Shown here piece by piece: positions 19,412 to 29,068 of a stretch of 64,000 bases of DNA. A program made the translations under genes and the position numbers. The stretch comes from UKL13-2 sp031414695. GTDB taxonomy: Bacteria > Pseudomonadota > Gammaproteobacteria > Burkholderiales > Usitatibacteraceae. Within the stretch, counting starts at the first letter, position 1, and each line of letters opens with the position of its first letter. The notes beneath the pieces are model-generated. The model worked only from the letters and a program-made list of their open reading frames with translations. It was not told where the DNA came from and ran no database searches. Location: the NCBI GenBank assembly GCA_031414695.1, contig JANNWG010000007.1, forward strand, positions 1 to 64,000, read 5' to 3'.

Positions 19412-22177
19412 CTACTTGAAACGATAAGTCACAGCCAAGTTGGCATTTGCTCCAAGCGGATTGTGATATGAGGGGTTAAATCCAAGTGTGGTCTGGTTTG
19501 GATCATACGGCGCGCGACGACTTTCAACATTTCGGATAACCAAAGCTATCGTTGTATTCTTAAGCCCAGAATACGTTGTGCCGATGTCTATAGTAGACCA
19601 AGCGCGAACCTGACATCGTCCTAAATAAGCGAGCGTAAGGGAAGTTGCGCCCAAATAACATCCAGAAGCAACGGTAGGATCGTTGTAATCCCAGCCACCT
19701 GTGTAGTTATATCGCGCAAAGCTTGACCAATCACCCTTTACGTAAGCCACAGTGCCGGTCGCACGAAGTTTTGGTGTTTCGAACAAGTAAAAATTACCTG
19801 CGCCGTTGACGAAAGCGCCGCCTTTTTCAAGCTGGTAGTCGTACCGAATTGTCCAAGTAGCCAATGCGCTAAGCGTAACGCGCCCACCACCTAGCGAGAA
19901 GCGATGGCGTACATCCAAATCCACGCCTTTGACACGCGTTTCGCCCAAGTTCAAAAAGCGACGAACCGTTGTTTCCACTGGACCGGTACCTGGGATTGGC
20001 ACACCAGCTGCTGTGGTTAGGAAAGAAGCAGAGTTGGTATTACGTTGAACCTGTCCGCCAGTGTAATTTGGTGTTAGCTCATTATTAACAACCTGCTGCG
20101 CACTAAAACGATCAATTTGGTTACGTCGACGAATTTCCCAAATATCTGCTTGGACAGAAGTACGTTCTGATGGTGAAAAGATAAAGCCATATGAGACGCT
20201 CTTTGAACGCTCTGGCTCAAGTCCAGTTGAGGGCAAAAAGATACTGGCAACTGTGCGTCCAGTACAATCAGTCGCATCACCACCGGTAAGTGGTGTAGTG
20301 CCATTTGGGCAACGAACTGGATCAGTTACCGTACTAAATGATTGAACACGCGAGTTGGAGGTTTGAGTCAATGATGGTGCGCGGAAAGCTTCACCATAAT
20401 TGGCACGGAATGCCAGTGTGCTTAGCGCATTCCATTTGATACCAAATTTTGGGGTCGTAGAATTATCATAGTCGCTATAACGATCATGGCGAATTGCGAA
20501 CTGTGTTTCGACATTTTTCAAAATTGGCATCGACAATTCAGCAAAAAGCGAACTAACTTTCCGCGATGCACCTACGGTCGTTGAGGCAATACCAACATAG
20601 TTGCCAGCAACTTGATCGGCATCAGAGACGATGTCAAACGATTCGCGACGTAGTTCCAATCCCATCGCAATCGCAGCTTGGCCGCCAGGTAGAGTAAAGA
20701 GTTCGCGCGAACCCTTAAAATCTAGACTTGAAATCTCGGTTTCGCCCGTTCCAACCCGAAATGGATTGAGTGCAGCCAAGACGGCAGGACTATTTGAACC
20801 ACCAAAACGGTAAGTACGATTCGCAACTGCCGACAAGAGCGCTGGAAGATATAGTTGTCCATTCGCTGTTTCTTTGCGTTTGGTTTTGCTGAATAGGTAA
20901 GCGGTTTCGAAATCCCAACCGCCCCAGTTCCCAGTTAACCCAAGCAAAACCCGAGAGGCATCGTTAATGGTTTCAGTTTTTGTCAGCCCAAGATCGGCAA
21001 AACGATATCGAAGACCAACAGGAAATGTATATGGATTATCTGGATGTCCTACTGGCAATGTCATTAGGAAGCCAAAACGTCTACCATCGCGGTTAAACCA
21101 AATTGAGCCAACGCCAGTGCCGTCTTGAGTTGGCGGCGAGCCAATAAAATTATTGGTTGCTCGGGTAAAGCTCAATTCTGCTGTGCCTTGCAAAGTGGGG
21201 GAAATATCTATAGTGCCTTTGGTAATGAATCCAGCACGTTCTGCTTTTGATTGGATCTGGATATAGTCAAAAGCATTTGCTCGACATCCCGTTGTTGCGG
21301 AAACAGTATTTGCAGCGGGACAACGAGGGTCCGTTGGCAGACCTACGTTAAATACGCCATTACCTAATGTCCGTTCACGAAAATAGTTTGGAATTACAGA
21401 AAGTGAAGAAGTCAATGCATTACGACTAGCAAGGCGACGATAGTCTTCGTTTTCAACCGAGTTGGGTTCATTGTATCCAACGGCTTCACGAGTAAAGTAT
21501 TCCCCTGAAATCAAAACGTTGAAACGATTTTTAGCGAGATCACCAAAGCCCGCCGTTGCGTTAACCGAGTAATTGCGGAAAGTATTTTCAAATGTACTTC
21601 CTGCGGAAACGCGAACTTCCGCGCCCTGATAGTCCTTACGCAAGATAAAATTAATTACTCCTGCAATAGCGTCAGAGCCATAAATTGCGGAGGCACCATC
21701 TTTTAAGATCTCCACACGTTCAATTGCGGAAAGCGGGATTGTATTCAAATTATAAGATTGACCTTGTCCCGTGTTGGGGTCAGCATTTGCGGAAGGAGCG
21801 ACACGACGGCCATTAAGTAAAACGAGTGTTCCAATCGAGCCTAAGCCACGTAACGAGGCAGACTGTGTAGAGCGCGAAAACCCAGAGCCACCATTGTAGT
21901 CTTGCAAATCTCCACCTCCCATTGCTGGTACAGTACGCAATAGCTCGGCAACAGTGCTGACACCGCTGCGCTCAATATCTTCTTTGGTCAGGATCTGAAC
22001 TACCGCTGGCGTTTCGGCATCAACACGTTTGATGTTTGAGCCCGTTACTTCAATTTTCTCTGCTTTTGCGGGTGCAACTTGCTGGGCGAAAGCGCTGAAT
22101 GCAAATGCGCTGCTAATGCTAACGGCAAGTACTTGCGCGACTGCTAGCGCGATGCGCTTTGGATTGTTACGTTTCAT
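19412..22177 (-). CDS. TonB-dependent outer-membrane receptor
   Basis: The 921-aa receptor has a long signal peptide (MKRNNPKRIALAVAQVLAVS...AFAQ). A plug domain follows (about residues 45-185: GSNIKRVDAETPAVVQILTK, SLRGLGSIGTLVLLNGRRV, IERVEILKDGASAIYGSDA) and then a 22-strand-type barrel ending in a terminal aromatic (TYRFK). The start has AAGGA upstream. The plug resembles the large TonB receptors of gamma- and betaproteobacteria that take up oligosaccharides, peptides or other bulky nutrients; the substrate cannot be told from sequence. No regulator or binding protein adjoins it. The 3' remnant of a paralogue lies just downstream. Confidence 0.92.
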   Translation of the reverse strand: MKRNNPKRIALAVAQVLAVSISSAFAFSAFAQQVAPAKAEKIEVTGSNIKRVDAETPAVVQILTKEDIERSGVSTVAELLRTVPAMGGGDLQDYNGGSGFSRSTQSASLRGLGSIGTLVLLNGRRVAPSANADPNTGQGQSYNLNTIPLSAIERVEILKDGASAIYGSDAIAGVINFILRKDYQGAEVRVSAGSTFENTFRNYSVNATAGFGDLAKNRFNVLISGEYFTREAVGYNEPNSVENEDYRRLASRNALTSSLSVIPNYFRERTLGNGVFNVGLPTDPRCPAANTVSATTGCRANAFDYIQIQSKAERAGFITKGTIDISPTLQGTAELSFTRATNNFIGSPPTQDGTGVGSIWFNRDGRRFGFLMTLPVGHPDNPYTFPVGLRYRFADLGLTKTETINDASRVLLGLTGNWGGWDFETAYLFSKTKRKETANGQLYLPALLSAVANRTYRFGGSNSPAVLAALNPFRVGTGETEISSLDFKGSRELFTLPGGQAAIAMGLELRRESFDIVSDADQVAGNYVGIASTTVGASRKVSSLFAELSMPILKNVETQFAIRHDRYSDYDNSTTPKFGIKWNALSTLAFRANYGEAFRAPSLTQTSNSRVQSFSTVTDPVRCPNGTTPLTGGDATDCTGRTVASIFLPSTGLEPERSKSVSYGFIFSPSERTSVQADIWEIRRRNQIDRFSAQQVVNNELTPNYTGGQVQRNTNSASFLTTAAGVPIPGTGPVETTVRRFLNLGETRVKGVDLDVRHRFSLGGGRVTLSALATWTIRYDYQLEKGGAFVNGAGNFYLFETPKLRATGTVAYVKGDWSSFARYNYTGGWDYNDPTVASGCYLGATSLTLAYLGRCQVRAWSTIDIGTTYSGLKNTTIALVIRNVESRRAPYDPNQTTLGFNPSYHNPLGANANLAVTYRFK

Positions 22178-22874
22178 TTTGCGTCCTTTTTGAAAAAAAC
22201 ATTGCCTAACTAACTAAGATAACTAAGTTGCTCTTCTGTATCCACCGCATTAAGTTTTACAGCGTGTGACAAGCTCATGCTGAATATTGCGGAACAAACA
22301 AATTGGCTGTCGATAAGCGCAAATCGTCTTATAAACGCAACACTAATCAGCGGATATATGCAGCTCGTAGAATAACGAATTATTTGTGACGGTGTGTAAC
22401 GCGTAGAGATATTGTCACATTAACGCAACAAGCCAATAGGCGTGCTAAAGCTGTAGTAAGCACAACATTCACCTCATCGCTGGGCTTGATACGGCATCAG
22501 CCGATATACAAAACCACGCAAAAATACACAGAACTAAGGAAACCTACCGTTCGCCCTGAGCTTGTCGAAGGGTGTTTTTGTAAGTAGTTGATTTTGTTGC
22601 ATTGAATGTGGTTCGACGAGCTCACCAAGAACGGATTTTGAGGTTTTGAGAACTTCCCACTATAAAAAATCGTTTATTGACGGCTATTTTGAGCACATAT
22701 TGCTTGAAAATGCCCGCCCCTGTTAGGGTTTTAATATTTTTTGATAAATATGAGCTGTTTTGTGCCTATTTCCTGCATTACAAGGTGAAGGGAATCAATA
22801 CATAACAAAACCCTTTATGCGTTTGTATAACCAAAAAAGCTCGCACAAACAAATCAACTTATCTGAGGGAAACC
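22178..22874. other. Intergenic region between divergently transcribed genes
   Basis: It carries the upstream region of the receptor (near 22180-22450, AT-rich with a CTAACTAACTAAG-like run), one copy of the dispersed inverted repeat (22547-22634) and the leader of the 'ESGWG' protein gene with GAGGG before its ATG. No gene or RNA is recognisable. Confidence 0.6.
22547..22634. repeat. Dispersed inverted-repeat element, best-preserved copy
   Basis: The left arm CCGTTCGCCCTGAGCTTGTC (22547 on) and right arm GACGAGCTCACCAAGAACGG (ending 22634) are imperfect reverse complements of about 24 bases around a 40-base centre. Related copies are at 9186-9296 (long form), 8975-9047 (short form) and 30691-30745 (partial). 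Confidence 0.8.
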
Positions 22875-24560
22875 ATGAAAAGAACAACCATAACCGCCGC
22901 TGTGGCATTCGCACTTGGGGCTACACTGCTTAGCTCAATCGCACCCGTGTTTCAGCCGCTAGCGCGCGCGCAGGCAGCTTCACCTGTTTATTCCGATTTA
23001 TGGTGGAACCCAACTGAATCAGGCTGGGGCATTAACTTAAACCATCAAAACGATATTATTTTCGCGACTTGGTTTACCTACGGCGCGGGTAGCGCTAATA
23101 CTTGGTACGTGATGAGCGACTTGCGTCGTCAAGCCGATGGTAGCTTTACAGGAAGCATTTTTCAAACAACGGGTGTGCCGTTTAATCAGATCAATGGCGC
23201 TAACTCTACCCGCTCGGTCAACAACGTCGGCAACGCTACGCTGCGTTTTAGCGCTGCTGCGGCAGGCACATTTACCTACACTGTCAATGGTGTAACACAA
23301 ACTAAGAATATCGTTCGTCAGCCACTCATCCAAACGCCGACTACCTGCACACAGCAGCCTGCTACTGGCACGCGCGCCTCTTCACAAAATTATCAAGACC
23401 TTTGGTACATACCCGCTGAGTCAGGCTGGGGCGTTAATTTAACGCACCAAGGCGATATTTTGTTTGCCACTTGGTTTACGTATAACGCGGCGGGCAATGG
23501 TCAATGGTTAGTGGCATCCAACGTTGCACGTCAAGCCGATGGTAGCTATACGGGCAGATTATTCCGCACCACAGGTACAGCCTTTAATCTCATCAATGGC
23601 GCACCATCACTCAGCACAGCACCTGATGTTGGCAGCGTGACATTCCGCTTCAGTACTGGCGAAGCGGGCGTGATGAGCTACACCCTTGATGGCGTGGCAG
23701 GAACAAAAAACATTGTGCGTCAAGTATTTGGCACAACAGTTAATAGCTGTACGAACCCTGCTTCAACTGTGACGACAACGCCTCCGCCTCCGCCACCACC
23801 AGGCCCACCCGTTAGTGGAAGCTGCCTGAATACATATGATTTCGGCACAGGCAACTCTTATGTTTATCGCTCAACGAGTAATGTCGGCGGTAACCAAGCG
23901 GTGAGTGAAGCGATTCACACCATCAAAGGGCCAGGTACATTCCAAGGTAAGTCTGTCATCGTTGTTGAGATTCGTAATCTGATCAATGGCGTACCCGACA
24001 CTCAAGGCTTTACAACGCTCTTATACGAAGAGCGCGGCTCTACCATTGGCGTGGTGGGGTCACAAACGTTTATTGCTTCACAAGGAACCACCCCAACCGC
24101 CACCACCGTCTATAGCCCCGTAGACTATGCGCCAAAAACATTTACGGTCGGGCAAACATTCGGCGGCACGTACACGGCAAAAACATTGGGTAATACCAGT
24201 GGCTTTGTGACTGAAGCTACCACCGTGTACACATACTCGTCTACTGCGTCTGGCGTTGAAAATGTCACCGTACCAGCTGGCACATTTAATGGTACCTGCA
24301 AGGTCGAAAATGCGCGTGTTACAACTCGCACCACATTTACCATCACACTACCCGTGCCAATTCCAGGCCTAGGTGGATTTGACTTCACCTGTAATGCCAC
24401 TGGCAGTGGTAACTATGGCGCTGTTGGCACTGCAAAATCTGTGGGCAACACCTCGCAATGTACTGGCTCATTTGCTACGGGTGTTGTGGCTAGTGCATTC
24501 ACTGGTCAAAGTACTCAGGAGCTGGTACGTGCAACTGTGAATGGACGCACGTATCCATAA
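22875..24560 (+). CDS. Exported protein with two 'ESGWG' repeats and a Pro-rich linker
   Basis: 561 aa. Signal peptide at residues 1-34 (MKRTTITAAVAFALGATLLS...). Two tandem repeats of about 120 aa (about 39-155 and 172-292) each begin DLWW/YxPxESGWGxNLxHQ and continue DIxFATWFTY...QADGSxTG...FNxING. A proline linker (TPPPPPPPGPP, near 310) then leads to a C-terminal domain of about 240 aa with paired Cys. The repeat type is common, to my recollection, in secreted betaproteobacterial proteins without a known function. It is preceded by GAGGG and ends before a hairpin terminator; it appears monocistronic. The C-terminal domain is not recognised. Confidence 0.8.
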   Translation: MKRTTITAAVAFALGATLLSSIAPVFQPLARAQAASPVYSDLWWNPTESGWGINLNHQNDIIFATWFTYGAGSANTWYVMSDLRRQADGSFTGSIFQTTGVPFNQINGANSTRSVNNVGNATLRFSAAAAGTFTYTVNGVTQTKNIVRQPLIQTPTTCTQQPATGTRASSQNYQDLWYIPAESGWGVNLTHQGDILFATWFTYNAAGNGQWLVASNVARQADGSYTGRLFRTTGTAFNLINGAPSLSTAPDVGSVTFRFSTGEAGVMSYTLDGVAGTKNIVRQVFGTTVNSCTNPASTVTTTPPPPPPPGPPVSGSCLNTYDFGTGNSYVYRSTSNVGGNQAVSEAIHTIKGPGTFQGKSVIVVEIRNLINGVPDTQGFTTLLYEERGSTIGVVGSQTFIASQGTTPTATTVYSPVDYAPKTFTVGQTFGGTYTAKTLGNTSGFVTEATTVYTYSSTASGVENVTVPAGTFNGTCKVENARVTTRTTFTITLPVPIPGLGGFDFTCNATGSGNYGAVGTAKSVGNTSQCTGSFATGVVASAFTGQSTQELVRATVNGRTYP

Positions 24561-24598
24561 GCATATTTAATAAAGCAATCTCGATTTTGTGCGTGTTT

Positions 24599-24637
24599 GC
24601 CATCTGCTCTTTAACCGGGGCGGATGGCTTTTTTATT
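24599..24637 (+). terminator. Rho-independent terminator
   Basis: GCCATC and GATGGC pair across an 18-base loop that can pair further, followed by TTTTTTATTT. It lies about 40 nt after the stop of the 'ESGWG' protein gene. Confidence 0.75.
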
Positions 24638-24650
24638 TGTACGTACTAAA

Positions 24651-24738
24651 GGGTTGGGGGTTGGGTTGTGAGGTTGTCTGGGGTTATCGGGATTGTATGA
24701 ACGGTGGCGGGCGAACAGTATTGGGTAGGGTTGGGTAA
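24651..24738 (+). other. G-tract cluster upstream of the TRAP transporter genes
   Basis: The run GGGTTGGGGGTTGGG is followed by GGGG within 20 bases, then GGGTAGGGTTGGG at 24723-24735. Four or more G tracts with short loops could fold as a G-quadruplex on the plus strand. This is the DNA between the preceding terminator and the dctQ-like start, so it probably includes the promoter or leader of the TRAP operon. Confidence 0.5.
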
Positions 24739-24768
24739 ACTAACTGATCAAAATAACGACGCAAAAAA

Positions 24769-25308
24769 ATGAAGCCACTCCTAAGCATCGCCAACCTCAT
24801 TGATAAAACCAATAATCTTATTGGCCGCGTCGCATCATGGCTTGTCTTAGCAGCGGTGTTAGTGAGCGCAGGCAACGCGGTGGCACGCTACGCATTGGGC
24901 GAAAGTTCTAACGCCTGGCTTGAGCTGCAATGGGTATTAATCGCTGCCGTATTTTTACTCTGCGCGGGCTACACCTTACTCCATCAGCAGCATGTGAAAA
25001 TTGATATCTTGTATTCGCGTTTTCCACGGCGTGTGCAATTGTGGATCGATATTTTCGGCACTATCTTCTTTTTATGGCCGATGGCATTCATCATCATGTG
25101 GCTATCGTGGCCAGTGTTTGTGACGGCATTTACGAGCGGAGAGGTATCCGCCAATACCGGCGGACTCACACTTTGGTGGGCGCGACTATTAGTACCAGTG
25201 GGATTTTTCTTTTTGATTTTGCAGGGGTTGTCTGAGTTAATAAAACGCGTGGCGATTTTGCGTGGGTTGATTCCCGATACGCTAGACAACGCCACCCCTG
25301 CGCCATGA
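24769..25308 (+). CDS. TRAP transporter small permease (DctQ-like)
   Basis: A 179-aa protein with four hydrophobic segments and the DctQ pattern around residues 40-60 (NAVARYALGESSNAWLELQW) plus HQQHVKIDILYSRF. It pairs with the large permease to import an organic acid using an ion gradient. It overlaps the next gene by ATGA. No substrate-binding DctP gene is found on either side, so the substrate cannot be guessed from context. Confidence 0.9.
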   Translation: MKPLLSIANLIDKTNNLIGRVASWLVLAAVLVSAGNAVARYALGESSNAWLELQWVLIAAVFLLCAGYTLLHQQHVKIDILYSRFPRRVQLWIDIFGTIFFLWPMAFIIMWLSWPVFVTAFTSGEVSANTGGLTLWWARLLVPVGFFFLILQGLSELIKRVAILRGLIPDTLDNATPAP

Positions 25309-27041
25309 GCCAATTCCTCATTCACAACATCGCCCCACTGATGTTTGCGGGGTTATTTATCTTTATGTTGTTGGGCTATCCCATTGCATTCGCACTCGCG
25401 GCAAACGGCATATTTTTTGCCCTTGTGGGCATAGAGCTTGGGCTACTGACACCCTCACTTTTTCAAGCACTACCAGATCGTATTTGGGGTGTGATGTCGA
25501 ACGAGATTTTGTTGGCCGTACCGTTTTTTACCTTCATGGGGCTGCTACTTGAGCGCTCCGGCATGGCGGAAGATTTACTCGATACCATCGGTCAATTATT
25601 TGGCAGTATCCGTGGCGGGCTGGCATACGCAGTAATTTTGGTCGGCGCACTACTCGCGGCAACCACTGGCGTGGTGGCAGCGTCCGTCATCTCCATGGGC
25701 TTAATCTCGCTCCCCATCATGCTGCGCTATGGCTATGACCGACGACTTGCCGCAGGCGTGATTGCCGCCTCCGGCACACTCGCCCAGATTATTCCTCCAT
25801 CCCTTGTACTCATCATCATGGCCGATCAATTGCGCGTGTCAGTGGGTGACATGTATGCGGGCGCGATTATTCCGGGCTTGGTATTGACAGGCATGTATGC
25901 GATTTATGTATTTCTGGTCACGCTGATTAAACCAACATGGACACCGGCATTGCCGCCCACCGCGCGACAGTTAGTCGAGCCGGATGGGTCATCCGGATTA
26001 ATGTCTGCATTTGTACTATTCATTATTACTTCTGTATCCGCTGTTTTATTTACGCAATTTTATAAAGCCAAAGCCATCGATGAAATGATCGTCATGGCGG
26101 TGGGCTTTGGGGTCTCAGTCGCCTTTGTACTAGCACTCATCAATCGCCTATTTAAGTTAGGCGCACTCTCGGTTATCGCCGAAAAAGTCACCTTCGTTTT
26201 AGTGCCGCCATTAGCGCTGATTTTTTTAGTGCTGGGCACGATATTTTTAGGCGTCGCCACCCCAACCGAGGGCGGCGCGATGGGCGCGGCAGGTGCGCTC
26301 ATCATGGCGCTCGCCCGCAAACGCTTAAATTTAGTGAAGCTCAATGAGGCCATGCAAAGCACCGCAAAACTCACTACCTTTGTGATGTTTATTTTGATTG
26401 GCGCACGTATTTTTAGCTTAACGTTTTACGGCGTCAACGGGCATATTTGGGTGGAGGAATTACTTACCAATTTGCCAGGTGGGCAAACCGGATTTTTAAT
26501 CGCAGTCAATGTGCTGGTATTTTTCTTAGCGTTTTTTCTCGATTACTTTGAGTTGGCGTTTATCATCGTGCCGCTATTAGGCCCCGCTGCGGATAAGCTC
26601 GGCATTGACTTGGTTTGGTTCGGCGTATTGCTTGCGGTGAATATGCAGACCTCCTTCATGCATCCGCCGTTTGGTTTTGCGTTATTTTATTTACGCAGCG
26701 TCGCGCCAATTCGTGAATACGTTGATCGCATCAGCAAACAAAAAATTGCCCCTGTCACCACCGCACAAATTTACTGGGGCGCAATACCGTTTTTAATCAT
26801 TCAACTCATCATGGTGGCGCTAGTCATCGCATTTCCGCAGATGGTGATGGTATACAAAGATAGCAACGCCAAGCCAAACAAAGGTGCGACCGAAATTATC
26901 ATCCCCGCAATTGATATGCCGGATGAAGACCTGACAAGTGCGTTTGGAGGCGTCTCCGATAAATCGATGGTAGGCAAAAATGACAAGTCGCGCGAGGAGC
27001 GTGCAGCTGAGGATATTACGAAACAGTTGCGGGGGAAGTAG
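25305..27041 (+). CDS. TRAP transporter large permease (DctM-like), long form
   Basis: The 578-aa permease has about 14 hydrophobic segments. DctM hallmarks include GYPIAFALAANG near the N-terminus, SGTLAQIIPPSLVLII (about 155-170) and ATPTEGGAMGAAGAL (about 320-335). Typical DctM is about 430 aa; the extra length is an insertion near residues 205-285 with two more hydrophobic segments and a charged C-terminal tail of about 60 residues. Such long forms occur in the mannitol/chloroaromatic-type TRAP subgroup. It is translationally coupled to the small subunit. Confidence 0.9.
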   Translation: MSQFLIHNIAPLMFAGLFIFMLLGYPIAFALAANGIFFALVGIELGLLTPSLFQALPDRIWGVMSNEILLAVPFFTFMGLLLERSGMAEDLLDTIGQLFGSIRGGLAYAVILVGALLAATTGVVAASVISMGLISLPIMLRYGYDRRLAAGVIAASGTLAQIIPPSLVLIIMADQLRVSVGDMYAGAIIPGLVLTGMYAIYVFLVTLIKPTWTPALPPTARQLVEPDGSSGLMSAFVLFIITSVSAVLFTQFYKAKAIDEMIVMAVGFGVSVAFVLALINRLFKLGALSVIAEKVTFVLVPPLALIFLVLGTIFLGVATPTEGGAMGAAGALIMALARKRLNLVKLNEAMQSTAKLTTFVMFILIGARIFSLTFYGVNGHIWVEELLTNLPGGQTGFLIAVNVLVFFLAFFLDYFELAFIIVPLLGPAADKLGIDLVWFGVLLAVNMQTSFMHPPFGFALFYLRSVAPIREYVDRISKQKIAPVTTAQIYWGAIPFLIIQLIMVALVIAFPQMVMVYKDSNAKPNKGATEIIIPAIDMPDEDLTSAFGGVSDKSMVGKNDKSREERAAEDITKQLRGK

Positions 27042-27070
27042 CGTAAGTGATTGGTCATGCACATCTCACC

Positions 27071-29059
27071 CTACTTAAAAAACGCAACCGCTTCTTCCTC
27101 TTTGCGCGTGCGTTTCATTGGCGGCAGGCTTTGCCAGATGCGCTTGCCGTAGGGTTTATCGACGAGTCGATTGTCGCCAATCATGAGTACGCCACGATCA
27201 AACTCATCACGAATTAAGCGCCCTGCTCCTTGCTTGAGCGTGATGGCGGCGTGGGGGATTTGATATTGCATAAATGCATTGCCGCCTGCGGCGTCAATGG
27301 CGGCGATACGTGCGGCGAGTACGGGATCATCGGGTGCGGCGAAGGGTAATTTGTCGATGACCACCACTGAGAGCGCGTTGCCTTTTACATCCACGCCTTC
27401 CCAAAATGAGTGGCTCGCCACCAGTACGGCATTACCCAACTTACGAAAACGCTCAAGCAACTCAGTGCGCGTGCCCTCGCCTTGCACCATCAGCGGAAAA
27501 TCCAATTCATGCTGTACGAATTTTGATTTCAGAATATCGTAGGCGCGATCCATCGCCTTCAACGAAGTGAAAAGCAAGAAAGTACGACCTCCTGCAGCCA
27601 TAATGAGCGGAAGAGCCGCGTCAATAATAGACTCTGTATGATTAGGTGTATTCGGCGCAGGCAGATTTTCGGGCAAATACAACAGCGCTTGATTGGGATA
27701 ATCGAATGGTGACGCCCAAAATGCCGTCTCAATTTTCTTTTCATTAAACGGGTTGTCAAAGTCGTCATTGATTTTGGCGTCGTCTTCGATCAATCCCATC
27801 TCAGTCTGATAATGGCCAAATTCACCTTTCACCGCGAGAGTAGCAGAGGTAAATATCCACGCGCGCTTTTGCCCAAACACTTGATCACGAAAAATATTCG
27901 CAATCGAGAGCGGCGTTAAGTGAAACGCAAGTGCCTGCGAAAACGCTTCTGTCCAGCGCACATAGCCTTCGATGGATTTATCCTGCCAGCTAGTTAAACG
28001 CTGCGCGTATTCGTCAGCACGCTCCATGCAATTAGCAAGCTCCTGGGCACGATCTGCTTGGCTTTCGAGGAGCTCGCGTAGCTCACCTAATTTTTCTTGC
28101 GCGTTGGTATAGGCTTCGCTAAAACCTTCGCGCGATGTAATGGCTTGGCCTGGCAACTTGGCAAAATCTTCTGCAACGCTGAGACGCAAATTACGTGCGG
28201 CTAAATCAAGCGCGCCAGCCGCTTCTTGTAAATCCTTAAAATCTGCTGCATGCTGAATGCCCATTAAGCGCGTATCACGTGCTAATTCAATGAGCTGCGA
28301 GGTCGATACTGACTCACCAAAAAACATGGTGGCCGTAGCGGGCAATTGATGCGCTTCATCAAACACCACCGTATTGCACGCGGGCAATAAATCTTGCGCA
28401 CCGTCGTCTTTCAACACGAGGTCGGCAAAGAACAAATGGTGATTGACCACCACCACTTCGGCATCCATGGCTTTTTTACGCGCCTTCATGACAAAACATT
28501 CCGCATGGCGCGTGCATTGTGAGCCGAGACAATTTTCACGGGTGGACACCGCATGATTCCACGCGCCTGCTCGCTCTGGCACATCGGGCAATTCGGCTCG
28601 ATCACCGGTGCCGCCGCCATCTAGCGAGCGATTGGCAAAACGCTTAATGGTTTGCAGATGTTTAACGTCATCTTTTTGTAAAAATCGGCCGTCTTCGGCG
28701 GCAGTTTCTAAATGGTGCAAGCAGACATAATTGGCGCGGCCTTTCAGTAGCGCCGTCGTCACCGGGATGCCAAGCGCTTCAATCACGGTAGGTATATCGC
28801 GATGAAACAATTGATCTTGTAGTGTCTTTGTGCCTGTGGAGATCACCACCTTGCCGCCTGAACGCAACGCCGGCACTAAGTAGGCGAAGGTTTTGCCCGT
28901 GCCAGTGCCTGCTTCAGCGATGAGAACACCCGCACGATTAATGGCGGCTTCGATTTTGACTGCCATCTCAACTTGGCTATCTCGGTGCCGAAAATTAGCA
29001 ATGCGAGTAGCGAGCGGGCCTTGCGGACTAAAAATATTGGGTAGATCTGATTGCGCCAT
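27071..29059 (-). CDS. DinG/YoaA-family ATP-dependent DNA helicase
   Basis: A 662-aa superfamily 2 helicase of the XPD/DinG group. Walker A AEAGTGTGKTFAY (about 38-50). Iron-sulfur cluster Cys are seen in NYVCLHHL and in ENCLGSQCTRHAECF (four spaced Cys between about 110 and 195). Walker B is VVFDEAHQL. C-terminal motifs include SHSFWEGVDVKG and QGAGRLIRDEFDRGVL. It unwinds damaged or structured DNA (R-loops, forks). YoaA-like and DinG-like proteins are hard to separate without alignment. It starts 10 nt after the O-antigen-ligase-type gene and may be read from the same transcript. Confidence 0.9.
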   Translation of the reverse strand: MAQSDLPNIFSPQGPLATRIANFRHRDSQVEMAVKIEAAINRAGVLIAEAGTGTGKTFAYLVPALRSGGKVVISTGTKTLQDQLFHRDIPTVIEALGIPVTTALLKGRANYVCLHHLETAAEDGRFLQKDDVKHLQTIKRFANRSLDGGGTGDRAELPDVPERAGAWNHAVSTRENCLGSQCTRHAECFVMKARKKAMDAEVVVVNHHLFFADLVLKDDGAQDLLPACNTVVFDEAHQLPATATMFFGESVSTSQLIELARDTRLMGIQHAADFKDLQEAAGALDLAARNLRLSVAEDFAKLPGQAITSREGFSEAYTNAQEKLGELRELLESQADRAQELANCMERADEYAQRLTSWQDKSIEGYVRWTEAFSQALAFHLTPLSIANIFRDQVFGQKRAWIFTSATLAVKGEFGHYQTEMGLIEDDAKINDDFDNPFNEKKIETAFWASPFDYPNQALLYLPENLPAPNTPNHTESIIDAALPLIMAAGGRTFLLFTSLKAMDRAYDILKSKFVQHELDFPLMVQGEGTRTELLERFRKLGNAVLVASHSFWEGVDVKGNALSVVVIDKLPFAAPDDPVLAARIAAIDAAGGNAFMQYQIPHAAITLKQGAGRLIRDEFDRGVLMIGDNRLVDKPYGKRIWQSLPPMKRTRKEEEAVAFFK

Positions 29060-29068
29060 AGTTGGAGG

